Assembly (NCBI GenBank): GCA_963791615.1
Contig: CAWBTE010000005.1
Span: 558,001-622,000 of the forward strand
Source: CAILZL01 sp963791615
Lineage (GTDB): Bacteria; Pseudomonadota; Gammaproteobacteria; Steroidobacterales; Steroidobacteraceae
Direction: 5' to 3'
Length of the DNA stretch: 64,000 nt
Shown: positions 1 through 8,804 of the stretch, piece after piece
How the letters are laid out: the number at the start of each line of letters is the position of its first letter
Position numbering within the stretch: the stretch's first letter is position 1
Translations under genes and position numbers: made by a program
Notes under the pieces: generated by a model
Databases searched by the model: none
Told to the model about the DNA's origin: nothing
Seen by the model: only the letters and a program-made list of their open reading frames with translations

Positions 1-376
1 TAACGTAGCGCAGCTCCTGATGCGGATCGGGCACGCCAAGACGGGCCACATCTGCTGCGCTACGCACGGGTCGCTGAATCACCGGGCCTTCACCCGTTTC
101 AAATTGCAGGCCCAGTCCCATGGCATGAGGGATGGTGAGAATGTCTGAAAACAGGATGGCGGCATCAAGCGAAAACCGCTCCAGCGGTTGTAGCGTGACT
201 TCGCAGGCCAGTTCAGGCGTCTGGCACAGCTGCAGGAAACTGCCTGCCTTGGCGCGCGTGGCACGGTATTCCGGCAGATAACGACCCGCCTGACGCATCA
301 TCCAGACAGGCGTGTAAGGCGTCGGCTGACATTGCAGGGCGCGCAGGAAGGTATCGTTGCGAAGTGGCGTATTCAT
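1..376 (-). CDS. hemE: Uroporphyrinogen decarboxylase HemE, N-terminal part (cut by window edge)
   Basis: The first 125 residues of uroporphyrinogen III decarboxylase, the cytoplasmic haem-pathway enzyme that removes four carboxyl groups from uroporphyrinogen III to give coproporphyrinogen III. The frame starts at the ATG at 376-374 and is open to the window edge. Residues 22-38 read TPVWMMRQAGRYLPEYR, the family's N-terminal signature with the substrate-binding arginines, and FSDIL follows with the catalytic aspartate. I see no clear Shine-Dalgarno before the ATG. It lies 64 nt downstream of dgt on the same strand, the last visible gene of the pil-aro-dgt-hemE run. The identification is firm; only the C-terminal two thirds is missing. 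Confidence 0.95.
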   Translation of the reverse strand, partial: MNTPLRNDTFLRALQCQPTPYTPVWMMRQAGRYLPEYRATRAKAGSFLQLCQTPELACEVTLQPLERFSLDAAILFSDILTIPHAMGLGLQFETGEGPVIQRPVRSAADVARLGVPDPHQELRYV

Positions 377-440
377 TTAGCTGCAAATGATATCTGAGAA
401 GCACAGGTCGCTGTAGCGCACTTGTATTTATTTACAATGC

Positions 441-1610
441 CTAACTGCGCTTGGCGGGATCGAACATCCGCTCATGTTCGAGCACGGCATAACGATCCGT
501 CATGCCGGCAATATAGTCAGCAACGGTGCGTGCCCGCCCGGACTCGCCCAGTTGCGCATAACCGTTTGCTGCAGCCTGCTGATATTCCGGCGGCATCAGT
601 TCCGGTGACTGCATGAAAGCCTCGAACAGCGATTTGACCACCTGCTGTGCCTTGTTGGTCATGCGTAATACACGATAGTGGCGATAGACACGCTCGCGCA
701 AGAACTGCTTCAGCTGCAGATGCTGCTGCGCAATCGATTCACTCATCTGTATCAGTGGCCTGGCTTGTCTGCGTACTGCATCCACGTCTGTGGGTGCTGC
801 ATCTGCAATGGTGCTTCGACTGTGCTCGATCAGGTCAGTGACTACCTGATTGATCAAGCGTCGCACGATTTCATGCACCAGCCGTCGCTCCGGCAGTGCG
901 GGATGCGCCTGTAACACGGCATCATGCTGAATGCTGAATGCCTGCGTTTCACTGGCGTCAGCGATACTGATCAATCCGGCGCGTAATCCGTCATCCAGAT
1001 CATGATTGTTATAGGCAATTTCATCGGCGAGATTGGCTACCTGCGCTTCAAGGGAGGGTTGTTCGCGGCGCATGAAACGTTCGCCCAGCTCACCCAGTTC
1101 ACGTGCATGTTTGAGCGAACAGTGTTTGAGAATACCTTCGCGGGTTTCAAAGCACAGATTCAGACCATCAAACTCGGCATAGCGTTCTTCAAGCACATCC
1201 ACAATGCGTAGCGATTGCAGATTGTGTTCAAAGCCACCGTGTTCGCGCATACATTCATTGAGCGCATCCTGACCGGCATGTCCAAATGGCGTGTGTCCGA
1301 GATCGTGCGCCAGACAGATAGCTTCAGTAAGGGTCTCGTTCAGTTGCAACGCCCGCGCAATGGTGCGGGCGATTTGCGCCACTTCCAGTGAATGTGTCAA
1401 TCGGGTGCGATACAGATCGCCTTCCTGATTGACGAACACCTGCGTCTTGTAGACAAGACGACGGAATGCCGTGGAATGAATGATGCGATCGCGATCACGC
1501 TGAAACTCGCTACGATGGACTGGCGCTGCTTCGGAGTAGCTGCGGCCGCGTGAACGTGCATCGTGTGCAGCGTATGGAGCCAGGTCAGAAGGCTGAAAAG
1601 CGGTCGCCAT
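441..1610 (-). CDS. dgt: Deoxyguanosinetriphosphate triphosphohydrolase-like protein
   Basis: A 389-residue HD-domain protein of the short Dgt-like family, which hydrolyses dNTPs to deoxynucleosides and triphosphate. The metal-binding pattern is visible: RTRLTHSLEVAQ with His73, then LAHDLGHTPFGHAG with His102-Asp103, and a later aspartate in ANLADEIAYNNHDLDD. RDRIIHSTAFRRL at about 39-51 is also typical. E. coli Dgt is about 505 residues; this length fits the shorter clade whose members differ in substrate preference, so strict dGTP specificity is not implied. It starts 5 nt after the aroB stop, so it is probably co-transcribed with aroK-aroB. Confidence 0.93.
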   Translation of the reverse strand: MATAFQPSDLAPYAAHDARSRGRSYSEAAPVHRSEFQRDRDRIIHSTAFRRLVYKTQVFVNQEGDLYRTRLTHSLEVAQIARTIARALQLNETLTEAICLAHDLGHTPFGHAGQDALNECMREHGGFEHNLQSLRIVDVLEERYAEFDGLNLCFETREGILKHCSLKHARELGELGERFMRREQPSLEAQVANLADEIAYNNHDLDDGLRAGLISIADASETQAFSIQHDAVLQAHPALPERRLVHEIVRRLINQVVTDLIEHSRSTIADAAPTDVDAVRRQARPLIQMSESIAQQHLQLKQFLRERVYRHYRVLRMTNKAQQVVKSLFEAFMQSPELMPPEYQQAAANGYAQLGESGRARTVADYIAGMTDRYAVLEHERMFDPAKRS

Positions 1611-1615
1611 AATTT

Positions 1616-2695
1616 TCAGCCAAAACCTTGCTTCAGGGTGTTCTGCAGCGCGTCAGAATCATAATCTGCGGTGACGATGGCAGTACCCAGCCCCTGCAAC
1701 AACACCAGACGCAATTGGCCTGCCAATACTTTCTTGTCCATGCCCATCAGTTCACGCGCCCGGTCAGCACCAATAGCAGGCGCTTTGACTGGCAAGCCAC
1801 TGTTTTTCAACAAGGCAACCGTGCGTTGATAATCCGTTTCAGAAAACCAGCCCAGCTGTCTGGACATATCCGCCGCCAGCACCATGCCGGCCGCAACCGC
1901 TTCGCCATGCAACCATTCGCCATAACCCAGCGCGTTTTCGATGGCATGGCCAAAGGTATGACCGAGATTGAGAATGGCGCGCAGGCCCTGCTCACGTTCA
2001 TCGATACCCACTACTTCTGCCTTGATTTCACAACTGCGCCTGATGGCGTAAATCAATGCCTGCGGCTCTCGCGCCAGAATGCGTTGCGCATTTTGCTCCA
2101 GCCAGGCAAAGAAAACGGGATCCCGAACCAGACCGTACTTCACAACCTCGGCAAAGCCGGCGCGCAGTTCACGATCCGGCAAGGTATTCAATACCTGCGT
2201 GTCAGCAATCACGCAACGCGGCTGGTGAAATGCCCCGATCAGGTTCTTGCCGCCAGGATGATTGATAGCCGTTTTGCCCCCCACGGATGAATCTACTTGT
2301 GAAAGCAGCGTGGTGGGTATCTGGTAGTAGTCGATGCCACGTTGATAGCAGGCGGCGGCGAAGCCCGCCATATCGCCAGTCACGCCACCACCCAGCGCGA
2401 TCACAGCCGCATCACGATTCAGACGGGCAGCCACCAGTGCGTCAAACACGGTGCTCAAGGTACTGACTGATTTGGTATGTTCGCCATCGGGCAAAACAAG
2501 CTCATTCAGTTTTTTATGCACCAGGGCATTCTTGAGGGTTTGCAGGTACAGCGGCGCAACCACTTCGTTGGTGACAATCAGCAGATTGCGCGCCGTAATG
2601 TGCTGATTCAGCAACGCCGCGTCCGACAGCAGGCCGGCGCCAATCAGGATGGGATAGCTGCGCTCACCCAGGTTGATGCTGAGCGTTTCAGGCAT
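1616..2695 (-). CDS. aroB: 3-dehydroquinate synthase
   Basis: The NAD- and metal-dependent second enzyme of the shikimate pathway, converting DAHP to 3-dehydroquinate in the cytoplasm. Visible motifs are ALGGGVTGD for NAD binding, GGKTAINHPGGKNLIGAFHQP in the active site, and the metal ligands in LNLGHTFGHAIE and LHGEAVAAGM. I chose the ATG at 2695 (MPETLSINLGERSY), giving 359 residues against 362 in E. coli. The frame is open upstream to 2743, but that adds 16 residues without family likeness. The chosen start overlaps the aroK stop by 8 nt, indicating translational coupling. Confidence 0.95.
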   Translation of the reverse strand: MPETLSINLGERSYPILIGAGLLSDAALLNQHITARNLLIVTNEVVAPLYLQTLKNALVHKKLNELVLPDGEHTKSVSTLSTVFDALVAARLNRDAAVIALGGGVTGDMAGFAAACYQRGIDYYQIPTTLLSQVDSSVGGKTAINHPGGKNLIGAFHQPRCVIADTQVLNTLPDRELRAGFAEVVKYGLVRDPVFFAWLEQNAQRILAREPQALIYAIRRSCEIKAEVVGIDEREQGLRAILNLGHTFGHAIENALGYGEWLHGEAVAAGMVLAADMSRQLGWFSETDYQRTVALLKNSGLPVKAPAIGADRARELMGMDKKVLAGQLRLVLLQGLGTAIVTADYDSDALQNTLKQGFG

Positions 2696-3254
2696 GTTCT
2701 TTACCGTGGTCATCGTTGCTGGCATCAACCGGGCTGGATTCATTCAACTGCAAATTTCTGATGATTTCTTCGGCCACCAGGTTTACGCGGCGGTGGTCCG
2801 TGCTGACTATGATAGTCGCCATGGACTCGTAGAGTGGCTGTCGAATTGCGAACAGAGTACGCAAACGTTGTTCAGGATCGCCCACATTGAGTATGGGGCG
2901 ATGGCGTCCGTGTTTAGTGCGTTCCATTTGTTGTTCCACTGACGTCCGCAGGTACACCACCTTGCCGCGTGACTGGATATGCTTTCTGTTCTGTTCGGCC
3001 AGAATCGCGCCACCACCCGTGGCCAGAATGATGCCATTAAGCTGGGTCAGATTTTCAATGACTTCAGATTCGCGTTCGCGAAATTTTGCTTCACCTTCCT
3101 TTTCGAAAATATAGGCAATTTCGACACCGGTAATGCGCTCGATTTCGGCGTCGCTGTCGTAAAACTGCATGTTCAGCAGTTTCGATAACTGTTTGCCAAC
3201 GGCGGTTTTACCGGAGCCCATCGGCCCGATCAGGATAATGTTGGATGTGTTCAT
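2688..3254 (-). CDS. aroK: Shikimate kinase
   Basis: Shikimate kinase, which phosphorylates shikimate at the 3-hydroxyl using ATP. The Walker A loop GPMGSGKT is at residues 10-17, DSDAEIE carries the Mg/shikimate aspartate near 34, GGGAIL is the shikimate-binding glycine loop, and RTKHGRHRPIL is the lid. At 188 residues it exceeds E. coli AroK (173) by a charged C-terminal tail. The leader is odd: the ATG is preceded by a U-rich stretch that also forms the tail of a terminator-like hairpin (3265-3285), and there is no Shine-Dalgarno. The 3' end overlaps the aroB start. Confidence 0.95.
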   Translation of the reverse strand: MNTSNIILIGPMGSGKTAVGKQLSKLLNMQFYDSDAEIERITGVEIAYIFEKEGEAKFRERESEVIENLTQLNGIILATGGGAILAEQNRKHIQSRGKVVYLRTSVEQQMERTKHGRHRPILNVGDPEQRLRTLFAIRQPLYESMATIIVSTDHRRVNLVAEEIIRNLQLNESSPVDASNDDHGKEHA

Positions 3255-3255
3255 T

Positions 3256-3285
3256 AAAAAAGTAACGGCCGCGCAGGGCGGCCGT
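3256..3285 (-). terminator. Terminator-like hairpin between pilQ and aroK
   Basis: An 8-bp perfect stem, ACGGCCGC at 3265-3272 pairing with GCGGCCGT at 3278-3285, with a 5-nt loop. Read on the minus strand it is followed by TTACTTTTTTAATG, a U-rich tail running straight into the aroK start codon at 3254. It has the form of an intrinsic terminator for the pilMNOPQ transcript, or an attenuator limiting read-through into aroKB. Confidence 0.6.
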
Positions 3286-3349
3286 CATGTCAAGAGGGTT
3301 AAGCGCCGCGAAATCAAAGAGTGATTATCGCGGCATACCGGTGGATATA

Positions 3350-5506
3350 TCAATAAACGGTGGTGCCCTCACGCAGGATCTTCGGCGTGATGAATACCAG
3401 CAACTCGTCCTTGTTGTCACGTTTTGAGGTGGTCTTGAACAAATGCCCCAGAACCGGGATATCACCCAGCAGCGGCACCTTGGTAATGGAGTCCACCTGC
3501 TCTGATTCCAGAATGCCGCCGATCACCACGGTCTGACCATCATTGACAAACACGGTGTTGGTAATCGTACGCGTATCGATCGAGGGCACCGCGTTGCCGC
3601 TGCTGGTCTGCACCAGTTGGCCCACGCTGTCCTTGGTGATCTTCAGGTCAAGGATCAACCGGTCATCCGGCGTGATCTGCGGCGTCACGGCCAGAGACAA
3701 CACGGCTTTCTTGAAGGCAATGTTGGCCGCACCGCTCGACGAGCTTTGCAGATACGGAATTTCCTTACCCTGTTCGATGATGGCTTCCTTCTGGTTAGCG
3801 GTAATGATGTGGGGTTGTGACACCACTTCGCCGCGCCCTTCGGCCTGTGCCGCCGACAGCTCCAGATCGACGATGTAGCTGGAATCCAGGAAAGTCAGGG
3901 CAATCTTGCCGGCCGCATTCGAGGCAGGCAGGTTCACCATGTAACGGTCGGTCGGATCGCCCAGCACGGCGCTATTGAAGCTGCCGGCATTGCCGCCTGA
4001 GCCAATGGTCACGCCCTGATCACCCGTCACATATTGCGAGCCACCAATCACACCAATCCCGTTTGAGTAATCAAATGCCTTGTTCACACCGAAACGCGCA
4101 CCCAGCTCGCGGCTGAAATCGTCGCTGACAATCACGATGCGGGCTTCGATCTGCACCTGACGGATTGGAATATCCAGCGTTGATACCAGACGGCGGATGT
4201 CGGACAGGTTCTCAGTGGTGTCCTGCAACAGCAGTGTATTGGTGCGCTCGTCCACCGTGACGCTACCGCGCTCGGACATCAGCGAGTTGCCGTTGCCCTT
4301 GATCAGTTCAGCCAGATCAGTGGCCTTGGCGTAATTAACCTGCAGAAATTCAGAACGCAACGGCGCTACGGACGACAGATCCTTCTTGGCGGAGGCAAGC
4401 TCTTTCTCACGCGCGGCGATTTCAGCCGCTGGCGCAATCAGGATCACATTACCATCCTGACGCATGTCCAGACCCTTGGTCTGCATCACGATGTCCAGCG
4501 CCTGATCCCACGGCACATTCTGCAGACGCAAAGTTACATTGCCCTGCACGGTGTCGCTGATGACCATATTCTGACCGCTGGTATCGGCCAGCAGCTGCAA
4601 CACGGCACGGGTTTCAATGTCCTGGAAATCAAGGGAAATGCGCTCACCCTTGAATTCCTTCTTGTCCTGGATGGCCGCAGACTGCACCACCGGCTTAACT
4701 TCAATCGTGTACTGGCTTTCTGTTTGATAGGCCACTGGTTCCCAGTCGCCGCCCGCACTGATGACCACGCGCGCGCCATCGGATACGCGCACCGTTTCGA
4801 TGGTATTCACCGGAGTAGCAAAGTCGACTACATCCAGGCGTCGCAACAGGGTGTCAGCCACCGCTGTTTTGGGGAAATTGACAACAATACGACCACCTTC
4901 CTGTTTCAGGCTGGGGGTAATGTTCGCACTGCTCATCTGTACGATGACGCGGCCTGAACCATCGGTACCGCGACGGAAATCCACTTTGCTCAAGGCCGGG
5001 CTGGTAGCAACCGGCGCTGCGCTTGCGGCTGGTGCAGCACTCACGGCGCTGGCCTGAACACTGCTGCCCACTGTGATCAGTACAGTGTCACCTTCAACCC
5101 GTGTCTGATAAGGCACCATGCTGTTCAGATTCAGAACTACACGGGTTCTGCCGTTGGCTTCAGCTACGTTGACTGTATCTACAACACCGCGCTTCACATC
5201 GATTCGACGCGACGGCAAGGCAATGCTGGTGTCGGCCAGATCCAGCGAAATGCGTGCTGGATTATCAACCGTGAAGGTGAGTGGTTGCGGTGCCGCTTCA
5301 CTGAGTTTCAGGCGTAACTGAACCTGATCCCCAGGCAGCGCCTGCGTATCAATCTGCTGCAGGGAATTGGCTGCCAATGCGCCATTGGCAAACAGCAGAA
5401 CTCCAGCCAGGGAAACCACCCAGGCGCTGATTGAATTCCGGCCGCGTGCCGGCACTGTTTCAGCGCTGTGACGGGTGATAAGTGATGCATTAAATCGGGA
5501 CGACAT
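3350..5506 (-). CDS. pilQ: Type IV pilus secretin PilQ
   Basis: The outer-membrane secretin through which the type IV pilus passes. The 718-residue protein has a signal peptide ending near residue 45 (ANGALAANS), two AMIN-type peptidoglycan-binding regions (about 50-150 and 170-270), a secretin/TonB short N-domain (about 290-360, RISLDFQDIETRAVLQLLAD), a secretin N1 region (LQVNYAKATDLAELIKG) and the C-terminal secretin barrel. The barrel carries VVSQPHIITANQ and the hallmark VPLLGDIPVLGHLF near the end. It is the last gene of pilMNOPQ, 16 nt after pilP, and is followed by a terminator-like hairpin. Length and order are those of the family. Confidence 0.96.
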   Translation of the reverse strand: MSSRFNASLITRHSAETVPARGRNSISAWVVSLAGVLLFANGALAANSLQQIDTQALPGDQVQLRLKLSEAAPQPLTFTVDNPARISLDLADTSIALPSRRIDVKRGVVDTVNVAEANGRTRVVLNLNSMVPYQTRVEGDTVLITVGSSVQASAVSAAPAASAAPVATSPALSKVDFRRGTDGSGRVIVQMSSANITPSLKQEGGRIVVNFPKTAVADTLLRRLDVVDFATPVNTIETVRVSDGARVVISAGGDWEPVAYQTESQYTIEVKPVVQSAAIQDKKEFKGERISLDFQDIETRAVLQLLADTSGQNMVISDTVQGNVTLRLQNVPWDQALDIVMQTKGLDMRQDGNVILIAPAAEIAAREKELASAKKDLSSVAPLRSEFLQVNYAKATDLAELIKGNGNSLMSERGSVTVDERTNTLLLQDTTENLSDIRRLVSTLDIPIRQVQIEARIVIVSDDFSRELGARFGVNKAFDYSNGIGVIGGSQYVTGDQGVTIGSGGNAGSFNSAVLGDPTDRYMVNLPASNAAGKIALTFLDSSYIVDLELSAAQAEGRGEVVSQPHIITANQKEAIIEQGKEIPYLQSSSSGAANIAFKKAVLSLAVTPQITPDDRLILDLKITKDSVGQLVQTSSGNAVPSIDTRTITNTVFVNDGQTVVIGGILESEQVDSITKVPLLGDIPVLGHLFKTTSKRDNKDELLVFITPKILREGTTVY

Positions 5507-5522
5507 TAGTTTCTCCCTGGAC

Positions 5523-6083
5523 TCATTCTTTCAAGGTCAATGCTGCGGGACGTTCGATGTAACCACCGAGACCGTCTGCAACCAACTCAATTACAGATAC
5601 TCTGGTGCCGGTTATGCCGGTCACGCGGCCATCCGCCTGTCCAACATAACTGCCCACTTGCACGCGATGCACCAGCCCATCCTTGCCCTGCAGCAGGCCG
5701 TAGGTTCTTCCCTGCTTTTGCAAAGTGCCTACCATCGCCAGCGTGTCGAGCGGAAACTGCTCCAGAAATTCGCGGGGTCGCTTCACGTCAGGGCGCGACG
5801 ACGTAGCGAGTGCAGATTTCGCCGAAGCGCTGGGAATGAATGGCGAGCGCTCGGTGGAGGCATCGTACTTGAAAGCCTCATACGGTTTGATCTCGGGCAG
5901 CGGCTCGATACGTTCACCAGGCCTGGCCCGGATTTCGGCCACTTTCTGCTTGAGTTCGTCCAGGTCGCCTGCGCAACCGGCCAAACTCGCTGAAACAAAC
6001 ACAGCAAGCATCAGGCCTCGTGCGCACTTAAGCCACGAAGTTGAGTAGATGCACGTTTGTAGATCGCGTTTCAAGAACTGCAT
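5523..6083 (-). CDS. pilP: Type IV pilus assembly lipoprotein PilP
   Basis: The inner-membrane lipoprotein linking the PilM/N/O complex to the PilQ secretin. The lipobox SLAGC is at about residues 32-36, followed by the acidic, proline-rich linker (ERIEPLPEIKPYEAFKYDA) and the C-terminal beta domain with GTLQKQGRTYGLLQGKDGLVHRV and the invariant VGSYVGQADGRVTGI. The 186-residue length fits the family. The start used gives a long pre-signal; Met25 (MLAVFVSASLAGC) would also give a normal lipoprotein signal and cannot be excluded. It lies between pilO (20 nt) and pilQ (16 nt). Confidence 0.95.
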   Translation of the reverse strand: MQFLKRDLQTCIYSTSWLKCARGLMLAVFVSASLAGCAGDLDELKQKVAEIRARPGERIEPLPEIKPYEAFKYDASTERSPFIPSASAKSALATSSRPDVKRPREFLEQFPLDTLAMVGTLQKQGRTYGLLQGKDGLVHRVQVGSYVGQADGRVTGITGTRVSVIELVADGLGGYIERPAALTLKE

Positions 6084-6103
6084 TGTTGATAACCCATGTG
6101 TTC

Positions 6104-6760
6104 CTAGTTCTTCGCGGCTTTCTTGCTGTTGCGCTCTTGTTCCGCCACCGCAGCCTGCTCTTCGTCATCAAGGTAGCGATAGGTCTTGGCAGTGATATCC
6201 AGCTGCAACTGATCGGTTGTTGCGCCCTTCGCTGTCGATTGGGAAAGCTGCATACCATGCAGCGTCACGATGCGTGGCAGAGAAGCAATGCCGCTGACAA
6301 AATTGCCGACCGCATGGTAGCTGCCGGTCAATCGAATCCTGATCGGCAATTCAGCGTAGAAATCCTTCTTCACTTCGCCAGTGGGCTGAAACAGTTTTTC
6401 TTCCAGGCCAGCAGCCAGACCGGTCTGAGAAATATCCACCAGCAAGTTCGGAACTTCGGTCTTGTTGGGCAACTGGCGCAGCATGGCGCCGAAGGAGCGC
6501 TCCATCTCTTTGAGCTGTTCCTTGTAGGCATCCAGATTGGCTGCCTTGCGCGATTTGCTTTCCAGCGTGGTGGTCAGACTCTGTTCTTCCGCACGCGCCT
6601 GCTCCAGTTTTGGTTTCTGATCCTTGATGGCGATCAGGTAAGCGCATATGCCTACAGCCACGACGAAAATCAGGCCGACCGCACCGAGGCGAAACGGCAA
6701 CGGCCAGCGACCAGGATCGTTGGGGTCGAGCGCCCGGATCTGCTCAAGAAACTTTTCCAT
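6104..6760 (-). CDS. pilO: Type IV pilus inner-membrane protein PilO
   Basis: A bitopic inner-membrane protein that pairs with PilN to form the periplasmic alignment complex. It has a short cytoplasmic N-terminus, one membrane segment (about residues 27-46, LGAVGLIFVVAVGICAYLI), a coiled coil (LEQARAEEQSLTTTLESKSRKAANL) and a ferredoxin-like C-terminal domain with the family pattern LRQLPNKTEVPNLLVDISQ. The 218-residue length is typical. Its start overlaps the pilN stop by one base, consistent with coupled translation. Confidence 0.95.
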   Translation of the reverse strand: MEKFLEQIRALDPNDPGRWPLPFRLGAVGLIFVVAVGICAYLIAIKDQKPKLEQARAEEQSLTTTLESKSRKAANLDAYKEQLKEMERSFGAMLRQLPNKTEVPNLLVDISQTGLAAGLEEKLFQPTGEVKKDFYAELPIRIRLTGSYHAVGNFVSGIASLPRIVTLHGMQLSQSTAKGATTDQLQLDITAKTYRYLDDEEQAAVAEQERNSKKAAKN

Positions 6761-7365
6761 TACGCAGCCTCCTTGCTCTTGTTGCCTGGCACTGCGGCTG
6801 TCTTGCCACTGCTCGCGGCAGGAACCTCGGTGGTTTTCTGGTTGGCGTAGAGCGTGAAGTTGGCGCCGGCATCGCCTGTGCCCTTGGATTCGACGATTTC
6901 CAGCGATGGATCAGACAACCACTCGGAGCCATCGATATTGCGCATGAATGCCGATACACGCGTGCTGGACTCAGCGACGCCCTTGATCTGGATGCGACGC
7001 TCGTTCTGCCTCACCTCGGTCAGATACACGCCGTCTGGCAACAGGCGCACCAGTTGATCAAACAGATGAACCACTTCAGGACGGCTGCGCTGTAACTGCT
7101 CAATCACCTGGATTCGGGCTTGCAGACTTTGCTTCTGGGCTTCCAGCCCATTGATCTCTTCAATCTGCTGGTCAACCTTCTGTATTTCTTCCTTGAGATA
7201 GGTATTACGGGCATTCTGGTTGTCGATGATCGAACTGTACTGCAAGCGCAAGACAAAGCCTGTCAGCACGGCCAGTCCGACCGCAGCGATTGCAGCAACA
7301 ATGAATTCTTGCCGCTTGCGCTTGCGTTCAACGTCGCGCCAGGGCAGCAGATTAATACGTGGCAT
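6760..7365 (-). CDS. pilN: Type IV pilus inner-membrane protein PilN
   Basis: A bitopic membrane protein that binds cytoplasmic PilM through its N-terminal tail. The tail shows the hallmark PRINLLPWRDVERKRK (residues 2-17), and one membrane helix follows (about 24-43). A coiled coil (NARNTYLKEEIQKVDQQIEEINGLEAQKQ) and a periplasmic domain with LPDGVYLTEVRQNERRIQIKGVAESSTRVSAFMRN complete it. The C-terminal 35 residues are lower in complexity (PAASSGKTAAVPGNKSK). It overlaps its neighbours by single bases on both sides. Confidence 0.95.
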   Translation of the reverse strand: MPRINLLPWRDVERKRKRQEFIVAAIAAVGLAVLTGFVLRLQYSSIIDNQNARNTYLKEEIQKVDQQIEEINGLEAQKQSLQARIQVIEQLQRSRPEVVHLFDQLVRLLPDGVYLTEVRQNERRIQIKGVAESSTRVSAFMRNIDGSEWLSDPSLEIVESKGTGDAGANFTLYANQKTTEVPAASSGKTAAVPGNKSKEAA

Positions 7366-8426
7366 TAGTCGAAGCTCCTCAGCGCCAGGCCACAGGCTGT
7401 CAACAATGCCGTGGCGTCTTTACCGACGTTCTGATTTTTGGCTCGGGTACTGATCTTCATTTGCCCAAGCGGATCACCGCGTTCAGTCTCGATGCCCACC
7501 CGGCTGTTGATTACCTCTGCAACACCCGGGATGTTGGCGCAACCACCACAGATCAGGATCAGTTCCGGCTGCTCGCGGGCTGCGCCGGAGGCCAGGAAAA
7601 ACTGAAGTGATCGGCTGACCTGCTGGCACATGTCATCAATGAACGGATCCAGCACTTCGGTCTGGTAATTGGCAGGCAACCCACCTTCTTTCTTGGCGCG
7701 GCCGGCATCTTCCATGTTCAATCCGTAAGTACGCATGATTTCTTCGGTAAGCTGCTGGCCCCCGAATGCAAAGTCGCGAGTGTAAATAACGCGCAGATCG
7801 CGCAGCACACTGAAGGTAGTGCTGCTGGCGCCGAAATCGACTACTGCAACCACACGATCCAGGCCACCATCCGGCATCTGATGGGTTAGAAGCCGGCAGG
7901 CGTTTTCAAGCGCGAAGGCTTCAACATCTACAACACGCGGCGTCAGGCCAGCCGCCGAGCACGCCGCGACGCGTTGCGAAACGTTGTCACTGCGGGTGGC
8001 AACCAGCAATACATCGAGCATGTCCGGTTCTTTTTCGGAGGGACCGATGACTTCGAAGTCGTAACTGACTTCTTCCATCGGGAAGGGAATGTACTGATCA
8101 GCCTGCATTTCAACCTGTTCTTCGAGTTCGGCTTCGGACAAGTTGCGCGGCATCTGAATCACTTTGGTAATCGCGGCATCGCCACTGATAGCGATAGCGA
8201 CTTCCTTGGCGCGGGCACCCGAGCGCTTGACTGCACGCTTGATGGCCTCACCCACAAGGTTGGCATCAACGATAGCTTTTTCATTGATCGAATTGGCCGG
8301 GGTAGGCTCAGCTGAATAGGATTCAACTCGATACTGGCCGCCACTCATGCTCAGTTCAATGAGCTTGATGGAAGAGGTCGTTATGTCAAGGCCGATGATA
8401 GGTCTTGCTTTGGGTTTCAAAAACAC
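7365..8426 (-). CDS. pilM: Type IV pilus actin-like ATPase PilM
   Basis: The cytoplasmic actin-fold protein of the pilus alignment complex; it binds ATP and the PilN tail. Visible features are the N-terminal phosphate loop GLDITTSSIKLIEL (about residues 13-26), the characteristic VEMQADQYIPFPMEEVSYDFEV block, a second phosphate loop VVDFGASSTTFSV and the adenosine motif LILICGGCANIPG. The start is a GTG at 8426 preceded by AAAAGGG on the minus strand. At 353 residues it matches the family. It is the first gene of pilMNOPQ, divergent from ponA; a weak promoter-like TATAGT sits at 8498-8493. Confidence 0.95.
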   Translation of the reverse strand: MFLKPKARPIIGLDITTSSIKLIELSMSGGQYRVESYSAEPTPANSINEKAIVDANLVGEAIKRAVKRSGARAKEVAIAISGDAAITKVIQMPRNLSEAELEEQVEMQADQYIPFPMEEVSYDFEVIGPSEKEPDMLDVLLVATRSDNVSQRVAACSAAGLTPRVVDVEAFALENACRLLTHQMPDGGLDRVVAVVDFGASSTTFSVLRDLRVIYTRDFAFGGQQLTEEIMRTYGLNMEDAGRAKKEGGLPANYQTEVLDPFIDDMCQQVSRSLQFFLASGAAREQPELILICGGCANIPGVAEVINSRVGIETERGDPLGQMKISTRAKNQNVGKDATALLTACGLALRSFD

Positions 8427-8804
8427 GCGCGCGCCCTTTTGCTATTCAGCCAGTTGGGAGGTAAACCAAGTTCGGCGTGAAGTCCGGCGTTCACTATAGC
8501 CTCGCGCCCGTTACGTTGAATGTGAGGGTGCTCACGAATCATCATGTAAGCCATGGCTGGGTCACCCTGCTTTTTTGGGCTTTTGTGACAACTTGTGAGA
8601 CATAAGACCTTGAATGTTACTAAATGTGGCACTTAAGTCGTCCGCTGGCCGTGAACCCATGGTGTGCATGCCACGTCCCTGACGATTGGACAGGTCGCGA
8701 TGCGCATCTGGGTCTTGCGAGCATGCCCTCTCGCCTTCAAGATCCCTACATTAAGTAATATGCACTGATACTTGAGCCTCAGCAAGCACTTAGGAACGCA
8801 TTCC
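8427..8804. other. Divergent intergenic region between pilM and ponA
   Basis: About 378 bases separating the divergent starts of pilM and ponA; it must hold both promoters. On the minus strand TATAGT (8498-8493) is a plausible -10 for pilM, with only a weak -35. No gene is convincing here. A 71-codon minus-strand frame spans part of it but has no recognisable product and lies where the pilM promoter should be. Confidence 0.5.

Noticed and set aside
1628..2290. Long plus-strand open frame opposite aroB (220 codons)
   Set aside because: Lies wholly antisense to a clear aroB and its translation shows no family features; a by-product of codon bias.
6041..6850. Plus-strand open frame of 269 codons opposite pilO/pilN
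   Set aside because: The pilM-N-O-P-Q genes are intact and overlapping on the other strand; the antisense product has no recognisable pattern.
8417..8632. 71-codon minus-strand frame upstream of pilM
   Set aside because: No ribosome site or family likeness, and it occupies the expected pilM promoter region.
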